Shown here: in pieces, positions 1-6,950 of the stretch
How positions within the stretch are numbered: position 1 is the stretch's first letter
Layout: each line of letters begins with the position of its first letter
From: Anaerolineales bacterium
Lineage (GTDB): Bacteria; Chloroflexota; Anaerolineae; Anaerolineales; Villigracilaceae
DNA: 9,778 nucleotides
Direction of reading: 5' to 3'
NCBI GenBank assembly: GCA_025966435.1
Contig: JAICRQ010000086.1
Location: forward strand, 1-9,778
Translations under genes and position numbers: made by a program
The notes under the pieces: generated by a model
What the model was told of the DNA's origin: nothing
The model's input: only the letters and a program-made list of their open reading frames with translations
Databases searched by the model: none

Positions 1-696
1 GAGGACAAGCACAGTGGGAATTCCCGCAGTGGCGCCCAGCGCAATGTCCGTGTAGAGCCGGTCACCAATCATGCACATGAAGGCAATAGGAACGCCAACT
101 CGTTCCGCAGCTTTTTCGACGAATAGAAGATTCGGTTTCCCAACTACAAGATCCGGCTCACGACCCGTGGACGCTTTGACAAAGGCAATCGTTGCTCCAA
201 TATCGGGCATATATCCGCTTTCTGTCGGGCAGTTGAAATCTGGATGGGTGGCAATATATGGGATACCTGCCCGGACCATGTCGCAAAGAGTCCATAACTT
301 GTCGTAGGTCAATGTCGTATCAAATCCCAGCACGGCAACATCTGGATGTTCGCGTGTGAGGGTGAAACCAGAATTGAAAAAGTCCTTTTCGAGGGCGGGT
401 GTCCCTACCAGATACACGCGTGCCTCAGGCGTTTCACTCTGGATGTGCATGGCTGTTGCTTCCCCCGAGGTAAATACTTTCTCACGCGCGATCGGCAGCC
501 CCAGACGTGCAATCTTTTCTACATACTGCTGGCTGTCCTTGGATGAATTATTGGTGAGGAACAGAAATTCACACTCCTGCTGACGCAAGACATCGATAAA
601 CCTTAGCGCCCCTTCCAGGAGTTGCTCTCCCAGATAAAACGTTCCATCCATATCCAATAAGAAACAGCGTACTTGCTTGAGAGAGTCATTTTTCAT
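1..696 (-). CDS. HAD-IIA family phosphatase (NagD/AraL-like), 3' end cut by window edge
   Basis: Predicted cytoplasmic Mg-dependent phosphatase acting on a small phosphorylated sugar or polyol. I translated the reverse complement by hand: 232 codons from the ATG at 696 run open to base 1, so about 30 C-terminal residues of a usual 260-270 are missing. All HAD motifs are visible. Motif I is LLDMDGT (nucleophile Asp15, Asp17), motif II is FLTNNSS (48-52 region), motif III is VGKPN (Lys187) and motif IV is MIGDRLYTDI (Asp212, Asp217). The cap between motifs II and III is the C2 type, with the HPDFNCPTESGYMPDIGA-like stretch near 151-168 typical of NagD, AraL and phosphoglycolate/glycerol-phosphate phosphatases. 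The kinase stop lies 9 nt upstream, so it is the last gene seen in the operon. No strong Shine-Dalgarno is visible, but Met1 places motif I at the expected position. Family is secure; substrate is unknown. Confidence 0.9.
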   Translation of the reverse strand, partial: MKNDSLKQVRCFLLDMDGTFYLGEQLLEGALRFIDVLRQQECEFLFLTNNSSKDSQQYVEKIARLGLPIAREKVFTSGEATAMHIQSETPEARVYLVGTPALEKDFFNSGFTLTREHPDVAVLGFDTTLTYDKLWTLCDMVRAGIPYIATHPDFNCPTESGYMPDIGATIAFVKASTGREPDLVVGKPNLLFVEKAAERVGVPIAFMCMIGDRLYTDIALGATAGIPTVLVL

Positions 697-705
697 GGTG
701 ATGCC

Positions 706-2205
706 TTAGACGCCGCGTCGAGCCGTTTCCTCGAACACAGGCAGGAGAGCAAAATAAGTTTGCCGGTACCGTTCGTATGCCTCTGTGTAAACAGGTTGCG
801 CAGAGGGATTTGGGTCGATCCGTTCACGGATACGAATGATGTGTTCACCGGCTTCTGAAAGAGAAGCATAGGCTCCAACCCCGACCAGCGCGAGAAAGGT
901 TGCACCCAGAGCTGTTGTTTCGGTCACCTCGGGCACACCCACTTGCAGTCCGGTCACATCCGCCTTGATCTGATTCCAGAGCCGGCTTTTCGCGCCTCCT
1001 CCCACAACGCGTAATTCGCGCAGATCCAAGCCGGATGCCTGCATTTGCGTGGTGATATCACGCACGGCAAACGCGGACCCCTCCAACAAGGCTCGAACAA
1101 AATGTGCGCGGGTGTGCGCCAGAGTAAAACCGGTAAAGGTCCCGCGCGCCGCTTCGTTCCATGTGGGAGCAAGGGCACCCATGAGACTGGGTAAAAAGGT
1201 CAAGCCTTGCGCGCCCGGGGGAATAGGGGATGCTTCCTCATCCAAGGACGAGTAGGTCTGACCTTCCGCAAACTGGTCGCGCCACCAGCGATAATTCCCG
1301 CCGGAGACAAAGCCCGGATTTTCCAGCAGCCAGAGCTCAGGGTCGGCATGGCAGTGTGTTTCCACGAGACGGCTGGAGTCAAAAATCAATTCCCGGCTGG
1401 CAGCGCAAACGGGTTCTGCCGTCCCGACAATGTCTGCAACCAGACCCGGTCCTGTAATCCCTGCGCCCAGGCAAGCTGCGTGCTCGTCGCCACATCCGAT
1501 CGTAACCATTGTATTGGTACTCAAGCCGACTTGCTCGGCGATCTCTGGACGGAGCCTTCCCAATGCTGTTGTCGCGGCTCCTAACGGCGCCATTTTATGC
1601 AGGTCAATCTGGAAGGCTTCCCCCATTGAGCCGGACCAGGTTTTTGTGCGCACGTCGAGTAACAACGTGGACGAGGCATTTGAGTAATCGACAGCCAGCT
1701 CACCTGTCAGATAATAGGCTAAATAACTACCGGGCAGAAGAAAATATTTGGCTCTATGGTAAATTTCTGGCTGCTGCTCTGCCAGCCAGCGGATCTTGGG
1801 TGCGACGTGTGAGGCGTCCAGGTTGAGACCTGTCAGATGAAAGACCTGTTCACTGCCGAGGCTTTGTCGCACGGGCTCACATTGAGCCGCAGCGCGCCTG
1901 TCCATCCAGATGATGGCAGATCGCAAAGGATAACCATTTTCATCAATGGGAATTACGCCGTCTACCTGCGTGGCGAGGCTCAGAGCCCGGACATGTTCGG
2001 CTGTGACACCGCTCGCGGAAAGCAACTTCCGGACAGTAAGGCTCAGAGCATTTACCCAACATTCTACCGGCTGCTCTGCCCAGAGCGGCTGAGGATAATC
2101 CATTGGATATCCTTCATAGGCTTCACAGACCAGCTTGCCCTCCAGAGAAAGCAAGATCCCCATGGTTCCCTGCGAGCCTACATCGCAACCAATTACATAA
2201 TCCAT
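706..2205 (-). CDS. FGGY-family carbohydrate kinase (xylulokinase-like)
   Basis: ATP-dependent kinase of a sugar or polyol, 499 aa, the full length usual for FGGY kinases. The N-terminal actin-like domain starts at once with the phosphate-binding GCDVGSQGT (6-14), so the ATG at 2205 is the natural start although its Shine-Dalgarno is poor. WAEQ (42-45), IIWMDRR (98-104) and GCGDEHAA (237-244, probable catalytic base Asp240) follow the xylulokinase layout. The second FGGY signature is clear at GGGAKSRLWNQIKADVTG (402-419), followed by ETTALGAT (429-436). It starts 9 nt after the TIM-barrel gene and ends 9 nt before the HAD phosphatase. Related kinases phosphorylate xylulose, ribulose, glycerol, erythritol and others, so the substrate cannot be read from motifs. 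Context points to a ketose or polyol released from the imported compound. Confidence 0.92.
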   Translation of the reverse strand: MDYVIGCDVGSQGTMGILLSLEGKLVCEAYEGYPMDYPQPLWAEQPVECWVNALSLTVRKLLSASGVTAEHVRALSLATQVDGVIPIDENGYPLRSAIIWMDRRAAAQCEPVRQSLGSEQVFHLTGLNLDASHVAPKIRWLAEQQPEIYHRAKYFLLPGSYLAYYLTGELAVDYSNASSTLLLDVRTKTWSGSMGEAFQIDLHKMAPLGAATTALGRLRPEIAEQVGLSTNTMVTIGCGDEHAACLGAGITGPGLVADIVGTAEPVCAASRELIFDSSRLVETHCHADPELWLLENPGFVSGGNYRWWRDQFAEGQTYSSLDEEASPIPPGAQGLTFLPSLMGALAPTWNEAARGTFTGFTLAHTRAHFVRALLEGSAFAVRDITTQMQASGLDLRELRVVGGGAKSRLWNQIKADVTGLQVGVPEVTETTALGATFLALVGVGAYASLSEAGEHIIRIRERIDPNPSAQPVYTEAYERYRQTYFALLPVFEETARRGV

Positions 2206-2214
2206 GAAAGGATA

Positions 2215-2901
2215 CTACTGCTCCTGCAGCCAATTGCACACTGCCAGCACGTTCTCCTCAAATGAACCGTCCGGCACAAACTGCCTGTCGAAGAAGGCAG
2301 AGCCAATTGTGAATCCCCAGGCGCCTGAAGCCCATACGTCGTTGATGCGTTCAAAGGACGCAATACTGCCTGCCGAGATGACCGGTATCTTTGTAGACTG
2401 CACGACTTGCGCTAAGAGGTGGGACGCGTCCCCCTTATAACGGTACGTCAACAAGTCCAAACCATGCACACCGTGTTGCTCGAGCTCACAGGCATGAGAG
2501 ACAATCTCATCAATGGTTCCATCAAGAATGCTCGGGTGGCTATGGACATGACCGGGAAACGGATAATAATGAACAGGCTTGTCCTTCAGGTAAGCCCCAA
2601 TAGAAGGATAGAACACCGTGCCCATTAAGATGTCAAAACCCAGATCGACAGCCAGACGTGCGCCTTCCAGGCCCGCTTCTTCAGAAAGACTCACCACTTC
2701 CAGGTAGGTGGTTTTTCCGGCGTCTTTCATCGCTTTGACTACCGGCTTCATTTCTTCCGGCGAAAGTCCCACATCTTTAAAACCCCAATGCGCGATGGGG
2801 CATTCTTTGGTGCGCTCAAATAATTCCAGCGCATCTCGAACGGTTTGATCGTGGTGAGTGAGCATGACTATCAATTCGGGTTTGGCGTTTTGGGAGTGCA
2901 T
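2215..2901 (-). CDS. Uncharacterised TIM-barrel protein with ribulose-phosphate-barrel-type phosphate site
   Basis: I do not recognise a named family. The 228-aa sequence reads as a single (beta/alpha)8 barrel. Candidate strands are IVML (11-14), IAHWGF (36-41), TTYLEVVSL (64-72), ILMGTVF (91-97), VHYYPF (110-115), VHGLDLL (145-151), IPVISAGSI (172-180) and WGFTIGSAFF (195-204). The last two match the place where ribulose-phosphate-binding barrels hold a phosphate (a Gly-rich loop after strand 7 and GS after strand 8), so a phosphorylated ligand is likely. Possible active-site residues are Lys42, Glu68, His118, His120, His122 and Asp149. The general order also recalls GlpP-type antiterminator barrels and NanE-type epimerases, but the signatures differ. 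It sits between the AraM-type dehydrogenase (16-nt gap) and the kinase (9-nt gap), with an AAAGGG ribosome site at 2911-2916. An epimerase, isomerase or aldolase role is possible but not shown. Confidence 0.82.
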   Translation of the reverse strand: MHSQNAKPELIVMLTHHDQTVRDALELFERTKECPIAHWGFKDVGLSPEEMKPVVKAMKDAGKTTYLEVVSLSEEAGLEGARLAVDLGFDILMGTVFYPSIGAYLKDKPVHYYPFPGHVHSHPSILDGTIDEIVSHACELEQHGVHGLDLLTYRYKGDASHLLAQVVQSTKIPVISAGSIASFERINDVWASGAWGFTIGSAFFDRQFVPDGSFEENVLAVCNWLQEQ

Positions 2902-2917
2902 AGGTTAATTCCCTTTA

Positions 2918-4348
2918 TCAAAGATTTTTACTAGCCTGAGTCCACAAGGCTTCCTGATCCCATTGTAAAAACACAAACATATCGCCCAAGGTAAAGCGAT
3001 GACGGATGAGCGGCGCATTTTTGAAAGCGAATTCTACTTCTGCTTCTGCCGGGGCAGGCGTTAAGTCCTCGAAGCGCGCGGGTGATGAGATGGCGTTTAA
3101 GATGCGCGCAGTCACATCGGGCGGCTTGGCTAAAGTACGCAGCCGGTCGCGGATAGCCGGCCAGTCGCGCAGCGCTTCTTCAAAGTCAGCGCGATGCGCG
3201 TGCCAGGACTCCAATTTGATTTTATAGTCCGACCAGCACTCGGCGGCAACGCGCCCGGATGGGTCCAGAGATCGGAAGGCTTCGTCGATGCGGGCGCGCA
3301 TCTGCGCCTCGGTTGGATAGCAGCGTTCCAGGTTGATCTCGGCCGGCTCAAACTCATCGAAAAAGATTTGATAAGCATTCGTCGTGAGCAGTGTTGCCAG
3401 TGCCACCTGCGTCCCATGTTGCGCCAGTGGACGCGGCGTTCGTTCGGCAATGAGATCCAGCACATGGGAGATCACATGCTCATACCCGGAAAGAGGAGCT
3501 GTGGCATGAGAAAGGGACATGGCGATCCCCGCCAGCGCAATCAGCTTTGCCAGGACACTTGTACTTTCGAGCGTACCCGCTTTGATTCCCTCCGCGTTTT
3601 CCAGAAATATCTCGTCCAGCGGACCCATGAGCGTTTGGGCAAACTCTGAATAGGTGGAGTCCATACCGAGGCGATGAGCCAGCCACCAGTCCGCGTAGCT
3701 CCCAAACGCGGCAAGTAAATCGCCGACGCCCGCGACCGTCATAGCCTGTGGCGCATCGCGCAGAGTCTTTAAATCGCAGACCAGCACATCCGGATAACGA
3801 GAGGGAAGCGTGCGCTTGACGCCGTCTACAAAGGTCGGAGCCATGTTGGAGGTGTAAGCACTCACACTGTTCGCCGTTTGATAGACGACAAACGGCAACG
3901 AAGATATTTGCTGCTCCTGCTGATACACATGACAGGCATGCTTTGCAATGTCAGTTACAGTGCCGGAGCCAATCGACAGCACGGCTGAATTTGGTTGCAA
4001 TCGGGCTTTGACGCAATTGATCTGCGAGAAATCGGTGTGGACCTGCCCGGTCGAGTCCGGTTCCAGCCAGATTACCTCTGGCTGCCATCCAGCACTTTTG
4101 AGAACATCCAGTACAAGCGGCTTGAGCTCCTTCCCTTCGCGTGCCATGGGGGTACGATCCATCACCACCGACAGTTGCTTATCAGGCGTGACCCCAGCCA
4201 GCGCAAGCAAGCCTGGTAGGCGTGCCAGGGCGTCTGGTTCAAAGACCATGGCGCGGATGGGAAGCTCCTCCCCGGACGGATAGCCAGGGATGCCGCGAAT
4301 GTCCGCTTTGAAGCGGTCAATATCTTGAGGATCAAACTGCAACGTCAT
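2918..4348 (-). CDS. araM: sn-glycerol-1-phosphate dehydrogenase, AraM/EgsA family (long form)
   Basis: Metal-dependent NAD(P) dehydrogenase that interconverts sn-glycerol-1-phosphate and dihydroxyacetone phosphate in the cytoplasm. The dehydroquinate-synthase/iron-alcohol-dehydrogenase fold is evident. The nucleotide loop is IGSGTVTDIAK (about 126-136), then TANSVSAYTSNMA and GVKRTLPSRYPD. The three expected metal ligands are Asp210 in AGVGDLLA, His291 in SGYEHVISH and His311 in AQHGTQ. At 476 aa it exceeds B. subtilis AraM (about 394 aa). A C-terminal helical tail from about residue 400 includes the IRHRFTLGDM stretch, similar to longer members of the family. I prefer the ATG at 4348: AAGG lies 6 nt upstream (4355-4358), whereas an ATG at 4369 has no ribosome site. 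This gives a 17-nt overlap with the phosphodiesterase gene, implying coupling. With a phosphodiesterase and importer upstream, the oxidative (catabolic) direction is likely. A related polyol phosphate remains possible as the true substrate. Confidence 0.9.
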   Translation of the reverse strand: MTLQFDPQDIDRFKADIRGIPGYPSGEELPIRAMVFEPDALARLPGLLALAGVTPDKQLSVVMDRTPMAREGKELKPLVLDVLKSAGWQPEVIWLEPDSTGQVHTDFSQINCVKARLQPNSAVLSIGSGTVTDIAKHACHVYQQEQQISSLPFVVYQTANSVSAYTSNMAPTFVDGVKRTLPSRYPDVLVCDLKTLRDAPQAMTVAGVGDLLAAFGSYADWWLAHRLGMDSTYSEFAQTLMGPLDEIFLENAEGIKAGTLESTSVLAKLIALAGIAMSLSHATAPLSGYEHVISHVLDLIAERTPRPLAQHGTQVALATLLTTNAYQIFFDEFEPAEINLERCYPTEAQMRARIDEAFRSLDPSGRVAAECWSDYKIKLESWHAHRADFEEALRDWPAIRDRLRTLAKPPDVTARILNAISSPARFEDLTPAPAEAEVEFAFKNAPLIRHRFTLGDMFVFLQWDQEALWTQASKNL

Positions 4349-5072
4349 GTAACACCTTATTGAGAACATCCGGGCGGTTGGTCATAATCCCGGATACACC
4401 GAGTTGAATCATCCGTTCCAGATCCGCTGGTTCATCCGGGTCCCACGCCCACAAAGCCAGCCCGGTGAGTTGACATTCCCGCACAATCTCTGGCGTTAGA
4501 AATCGAAAATCATAACAGAGCGAGTTAGCTCCTGCGCGCAATGCCTGGGCGCAGATCTCTCGCGGAGAAAGGCTTCCATCCTGAGGAGAGGGATCGAGCA
4601 TCGTAGATACTTCGGGATTAATAGCTTTTGCTCGCAACAGCGCCTTCGGTGAAAAAGAAGTGACGATTGCACGGCTCAGAAAAGCAGTGCTTTCCAACGT
4701 CCGGATAACCGCTTCGGCAAGCGCCATTTCCTCATCCTCCGTCGAACTTTTAAGTTCCACACACAAACGCGTATTCGTCTGGCGTGCCAGTTCGATCACT
4801 TCTTCCAGCAGGGGAATTTTTTCGCCCTGACCGGCATCGAACTTGCGGATTTCCTGCAAATTGTGATCATTGACATTCCCATGTCCGTTGGTGGTGCGTT
4901 CCAGTGTAAGGTCATGCATCACGATCAGGTGCGCGTCTGCTGTGCAGCGAACATCGAATTCCAGCATATCCAGGCCCTGTTCGATCGCCTTTCGAAATGC
5001 CAGAAGGGTATTCTCTGGATATTGTGCTGACGCGCCACGATGGGCAGCACGAACAATCGAATTACAACTCAT
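4332..5072 (-). CDS. ugpQ: Cytoplasmic glycerophosphodiester phosphodiesterase (UgpQ type)
   Basis: Hydrolyses glycerophosphodiesters to glycerol phosphate plus an alcohol. It is a TIM-barrel GDPD, and from the ATG at 5072 it has 246 aa, the UgpQ size. The catalytic signature is complete: HRG (His11, Arg12), PENT (Glu20, Asn21), EFDV (Glu38, Asp40) and the second catalytic His in MHD (His53). Glu106 and Lys108 lie in CVELKS, and the family C-terminal pattern LWAWDPDEP...GVSGIMTNRPD is present. There is no signal peptide or membrane segment, so it acts on substrate already imported by the ABC system, as UgpQ does. The ATG at 5072 is preferred over a TTG at 5078 because AAAAGG (5079-5084) is 6 nt from the ATG and touches the TTG. 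The permease stop codon lies inside this spacer. Known GDPDs mostly release sn-glycerol-3-phosphate. The AraM-type enzyme next door makes the stereochemistry of the product an open question. Confidence 0.94.
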   Translation of the reverse strand: MSCNSIVRAAHRGASAQYPENTLLAFRKAIEQGLDMLEFDVRCTADAHLIVMHDLTLERTTNGHGNVNDHNLQEIRKFDAGQGEKIPLLEEVIELARQTNTRLCVELKSSTEDEEMALAEAVIRTLESTAFLSRAIVTSFSPKALLRAKAINPEVSTMLDPSPQDGSLSPREICAQALRAGANSLCYDFRFLTPEIVRECQLTGLALWAWDPDEPADLERMIQLGVSGIMTNRPDVLNKVLHDVAV

Positions 5073-5074
5073 AA

Positions 5075-5971
5075 TCAACCTTTTAATCCCGTCAGCATGA
5101 TGCCGCGAATAATATAGCGTTGGAGAAATAGAAAGAGAATCATGATGGGCAAGATTGCAATGGCAGAGGTTGCCAGCGCAACGCCTGTAAAGATTCCCTG
5201 TGACCGGCCGGCAATTGCCAATCCGAACGTGATCGTATACAGGTCTCGATCTGAGATGACAAGCAAGGGCCAGAGTACATCATTCCAGCGCCATAACGCA
5301 CTCAAGACAGTCAGGGCTGCCAGGGCAGGTCCGCATAAGGGCAGGATAATTCGAGCATATATCGTCCATTCGTTCGCGCCGTCCACCCGCGCGGCGTCAA
5401 TTAATTCATCGGGAATGGCACTGATATATTGCCGCATGAGGAACGTGCCAAAACCGCCTGAGATAAACGGCAGGATCAATGCCGCGTAGCTGTCACTCAG
5501 ATGTAACTGGCGCATCAACTGATACATCGGAATCATCCGAACCTCAAACGGGATCATGAGGGTGGTAAGCAAAATGATAAAAAGGACAGACTTGCCGACG
5601 AAGCGACCTTTGGCGAACGCATAGCCTGTGAGGGAACTGAAGAAGAGGTATCCCAGCGTAGTGAGAGCCGTTACAACCAGGCTGTTGAAGTAATAGCGCA
5701 CCAGCGGCAAGTTCGTAATGGCGACTTTGTAATTAAAGACACTCGGATCGGCGGGCCAAAAGGTGGGAATGCGAGGCATGGCGATATTGGCAGAGCGCGA
5801 AAAGGAAGTCGCCAGCATCCATTCAAAGGGCGCAATCATTACGATGGCTCCAATCACCATGATGATAAAGATAATGACCTGCTGTAATCGCTGGAAATTA
5901 CGCTGCGATGCCAGCCAGCCACGAATGGCTGTAACGGGTCGCGCAGAGGAGACACTCTCAGAGGTAGCCAT
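5075..5971 (-). CDS. ABC transporter permease, MalG/UgpE-type (CUT1 family)
   Basis: Second inner-membrane subunit of a carbohydrate-type ABC importer, 298 aa, with about six hydrophobic segments. The first is around 32-50 (IIFIIMVIGAIVMIAPF) and the last ends just before the typical tail LQRYIIRGIMLTGLKG. The EAA loop that contacts the ATPase is clear at about 192-211: DAARVDGANEWTIYARIILP, with the invariant Gly. Start choice: AGGAGG (5978-5983) abuts an ATG at 5977 but is 6 nt from the ATG at 5971, so 5971 is preferred. The N-terminus then begins MATSES. The preceding permease stop (5974-5976) lies inside the spacer, a coupled arrangement repeated at the next gene. It pairs with the upstream permease. 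Substrate specificity cannot be read from the permease itself. The neighbouring UgpQ-type gene suggests a phosphodiester, while B. subtilis AraQ is an equally plausible relative. Confidence 0.94.
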   Translation of the reverse strand: MATSESVSSARPVTAIRGWLASQRNFQRLQQVIIFIIMVIGAIVMIAPFEWMLATSFSRSANIAMPRIPTFWPADPSVFNYKVAITNLPLVRYYFNSLVVTALTTLGYLFFSSLTGYAFAKGRFVGKSVLFIILLTTLMIPFEVRMIPMYQLMRQLHLSDSYAALILPFISGGFGTFLMRQYISAIPDELIDAARVDGANEWTIYARIILPLCGPALAALTVLSALWRWNDVLWPLLVISDRDLYTITFGLAIAGRSQGIFTGVALATSAIAILPIMILFLFLQRYIIRGIMLTGLKG

Positions 5972-5973
5972 AC

Positions 5974-6879
5974 TCATCCTCCTGATTGACTGGAAAACTC
6001 CCGCTGCAGAAAGGAGCGGAAATTGATCATTGTAAGGAGAAGAACAACAACGAATAAAATCACCGCGGCTGACGAGGCGAGGTTGAAGTCATTGCTCTCG
6101 AACGCGGTTTGATAGATATACATGACGATCGTCTGCAGGGAGCGCGCCGGCGTACCCGCGGGACCGCCCAGCATCCACAGGTCGCTAAAGCGCGACATGG
6201 CTTCAATGGTCCCGGTAATATAGAGAAAAACGAAGGTTGGGCGCATGCTGGGGAGCGTGATCAACCACCAGGTCTGTAGCGGTCCGGCGCCATCCACAAC
6301 GGCTGCATCGTAGAGCTCCGCCGGGACGGCTTGTAACCCCGCCTGGAAGATCAGCATGTAATAGCCCAACGCCACCCACACGGCAAGGATGGTGACCGCG
6401 GCGCGCGAACCTGTCAGCACATAACGTGGCTCCGCCAGCCAAAGCGGAAGTGGCTCCACGCCAAGCTGGCGCAATAAACCGTTGACCAATCCCCAGTTTG
6501 GCTGGAAGACATAACTGAAGACCAGAGCAACAGCCACCGTGGACGTGATTTGAGGCAAAAAATAGATCGCTTTGAACAGGTTGGGCCACACCCGCAGATT
6601 ATTGAGCAGCGATGCCATCACAAAACCAAGCGGGATAATGATCAGGAGGAAGAGAATGCCCAGGAACGCCGTATTCACCAGCGCTGCCAGAAAGACCTGG
6701 TTGCCAAGCAGGCGCAGATAATGTAACGCTCCGACAAATTCCTGGCGTGTGGCGACCTCCTGGAAAAAACTCAGCCGGAAGGTTTCTAGGGTCGGATAGG
6801 CGACAAAGAGTCCGAATAAAATAAACGTCGGAGCTACAAAGACATACCAGATGAGGCTTTTACGAAGTTTTCGTACCAT
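5974..6879 (-). CDS. ABC transporter permease, MalF/UgpA-type (CUT1 family)
   Basis: First inner-membrane subunit of the importer, 301 aa from the ATG at 6879. A short basic N-terminus (MVRKLRKS) leads into the first membrane helix (about 9-29), and about five more hydrophobic segments follow. The EAA loop is at about 191-210 (DAAVVDGAGPLQTWWLITLP), matching UgpA, LacF and AraP-type proteins. The 6879 start is chosen because GAGGA (6884-6888) sits 4 nt upstream. The frame can be extended to an ATG at 6918, but that codon lies in the loop of a strong stem-loop, has no ribosome site and would add an unlikely hydrophilic leader. It is separated from the binding-protein gene by 71 nt filled mostly by that hairpin and abuts the second permease by 2 nt. 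Confidence 0.94.
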   Translation of the reverse strand: MVRKLRKSLIWYVFVAPTFILFGLFVAYPTLETFRLSFFQEVATRQEFVGALHYLRLLGNQVFLAALVNTAFLGILFLLIIIPLGFVMASLLNNLRVWPNLFKAIYFLPQITSTVAVALVFSYVFQPNWGLVNGLLRQLGVEPLPLWLAEPRYVLTGSRAAVTILAVWVALGYYMLIFQAGLQAVPAELYDAAVVDGAGPLQTWWLITLPSMRPTFVFLYITGTIEAMSRFSDLWMLGGPAGTPARSLQTIVMYIYQTAFESNDFNLASSAAVILFVVVLLLTMINFRSFLQREFSSQSGG

Positions 6880-6888
6880 ATCTTCCTC
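6877..6888 (-). promoter_or_regulatory. Ribosome binding site and start deciding the MalF-type permease N-terminus
   Basis: GAGGA at 6884-6888 with a 4-nt spacer to the ATG at 6879-6877. It lies just below the foot of the intercistronic stem-loop (6894-6936), so it stays free when the hairpin folds, whereas the alternative upstream ATG (6918-6916) would be buried in the loop. Confidence 0.7.
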
Positions 6889-6893
6889 ATGAT

Positions 6894-6936
6894 GGACTGC
6901 GCACCGGCGGCTCACCATACCGCCAGCGCGCAGTCC
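6894..6936 (-). promoter_or_regulatory. 17-bp intercistronic stem-loop between binding protein and permease genes
   Basis: In the minus-strand transcript, bases 6936-6920 pair with 6910-6894 over 17 consecutive positions, including two G-U wobbles, around a 9-nt loop (6919-6911). The stem is very GC-rich: the outer nine pairs are GGACUGCGC with GCGCAGUCC, and the inner five are GGCGG with CCGCC. No U-tract follows, so it is not a classic intrinsic terminator. Position and form match the processing or stabilising hairpins known between binding-protein and permease genes of ABC importers (the malE-malF type). Such hairpins protect the upstream mRNA end and keep the binding protein in excess over the membrane subunits. 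The structure is seen directly; its role is inferred. Confidence 0.8.
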
Positions 6937-6950
6937 GTAAGTAGAGGCAC

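Noticed and set aside
1207..2265. Several plus-strand open frames of 85-142 codons
   Set aside because: All lie antisense to the well-supported FGGY kinase and its junction with the barrel gene; cysteine- and arginine-rich with no motifs.
2215..2901. Idea that the TIM barrel is a PcrB/GGGP synthase partner of the G1P dehydrogenase
   Set aside because: The sequence lacks the PcrB pattern (no YLEYSG-like or GGGI phosphate motifs); only the general barrel form agrees.
6880..6918. Longer N-terminus for the MalF-type permease from an ATG at 6918
   Set aside because: That ATG is in a hairpin loop without a Shine-Dalgarno, and the added residues are not typical of the family; the 6879 ATG has GAGGA at the right distance.
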